A DNA stretch of 64,000 bases from assembly GCA_963662175.1 (NCBI GenBank), contig OY759222.1:1904713-1968712 (forward strand), in the 5' to 3' direction. Below the pieces are notes generated by a model. It saw only the letters and a list, made by a program, of their open reading frames with translations. It ran no database searches and had not been told where the DNA came from. Positions 63,962-64,000 of this stretch are shown in pieces (position 1 is the first letter of the stretch; every line of letters starts with the position of its first letter). A program made the translations under genes and the position numbers. Source of the stretch: Aradus depressus. Taxonomy: Eukaryota > Arthropoda > Insecta > Hemiptera > Aradidae.

Positions 63962-64000
63962 TTGAATGAGCTGTAACTCGAATGAGTGTAGGAGACAAGG

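Overview
This window looks like an animal nuclear genome, most likely an insect. It has one intron-split gene with canonical GT-AG borders, jockey-type LINEs, tRNA-derived SINEs, PIF/Harbinger and mariner remnants, several satellite arrays, and (TTAGG)-like SINE tails. No bacterial-style genes, rRNA, functional tRNA or CRISPR array was seen. The species cannot be named from the sequence alone.

The only host gene I can support is on the + strand, in seven coding exons from 38314 to 61208. The joined exons encode about 388 residues of an SLC5-family membrane transporter, of the sodium-coupled monocarboxylate / multivitamin transporter type. The reading phase is consistent across all six junctions. 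The first coding exon begins one base before its ATG, so a 5' untranslated exon should lie upstream. The last visible exon ends at a splice donor and roughly the C-terminal third of the family length is missing, so the gene runs past 64000. Intron 1 (12.1 kb) and intron 3 (5.2 kb) are packed with mobile DNA. Intron 5 carries a 33-bp minisatellite.

1-38300 is repeat-dominated. A nearly complete jockey-like LINE lies on the - strand at about 2.1-6.5 kb; its ORF2 has one in-frame stop and its ORF1 one frameshift. Foldback elements lie at 6.5-7.1 and 8.9-9.9 kb, the second with a SINE inside it. Tandem arrays include 68 bp x 7 at 14.9 kb, 55 bp x 8 at 17.1 kb, a 21/28-bp satellite at 26.6 kb and 92/101 bp x 23 at 31.1 kb. 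A Harbinger-derived element with MADF and transposase relics is at 33.7 kb, and a 220-bp inverted pair at 35.1/35.7 kb.

Two dispersed families tie the window together. SINE-A is tRNA-headed, about 340 bp, with over 20 full or partial copies in both orientations and target-site duplications at several. Repeat B is a diverged family of about 0.4-0.5 kb with recurrent CGGTGAATCACCG and CTTCCCCAGC motifs and C-runs at a fixed place. A Harbinger copy at 45.7 kb and a mariner remnant at 61.7 kb are inserted inside Repeat B copies, so the order of insertions can be read.

Coordinates of repeat copies are approximate (about 5-20 bp) unless a target-site duplication or terminal inverted repeat fixes the edge.
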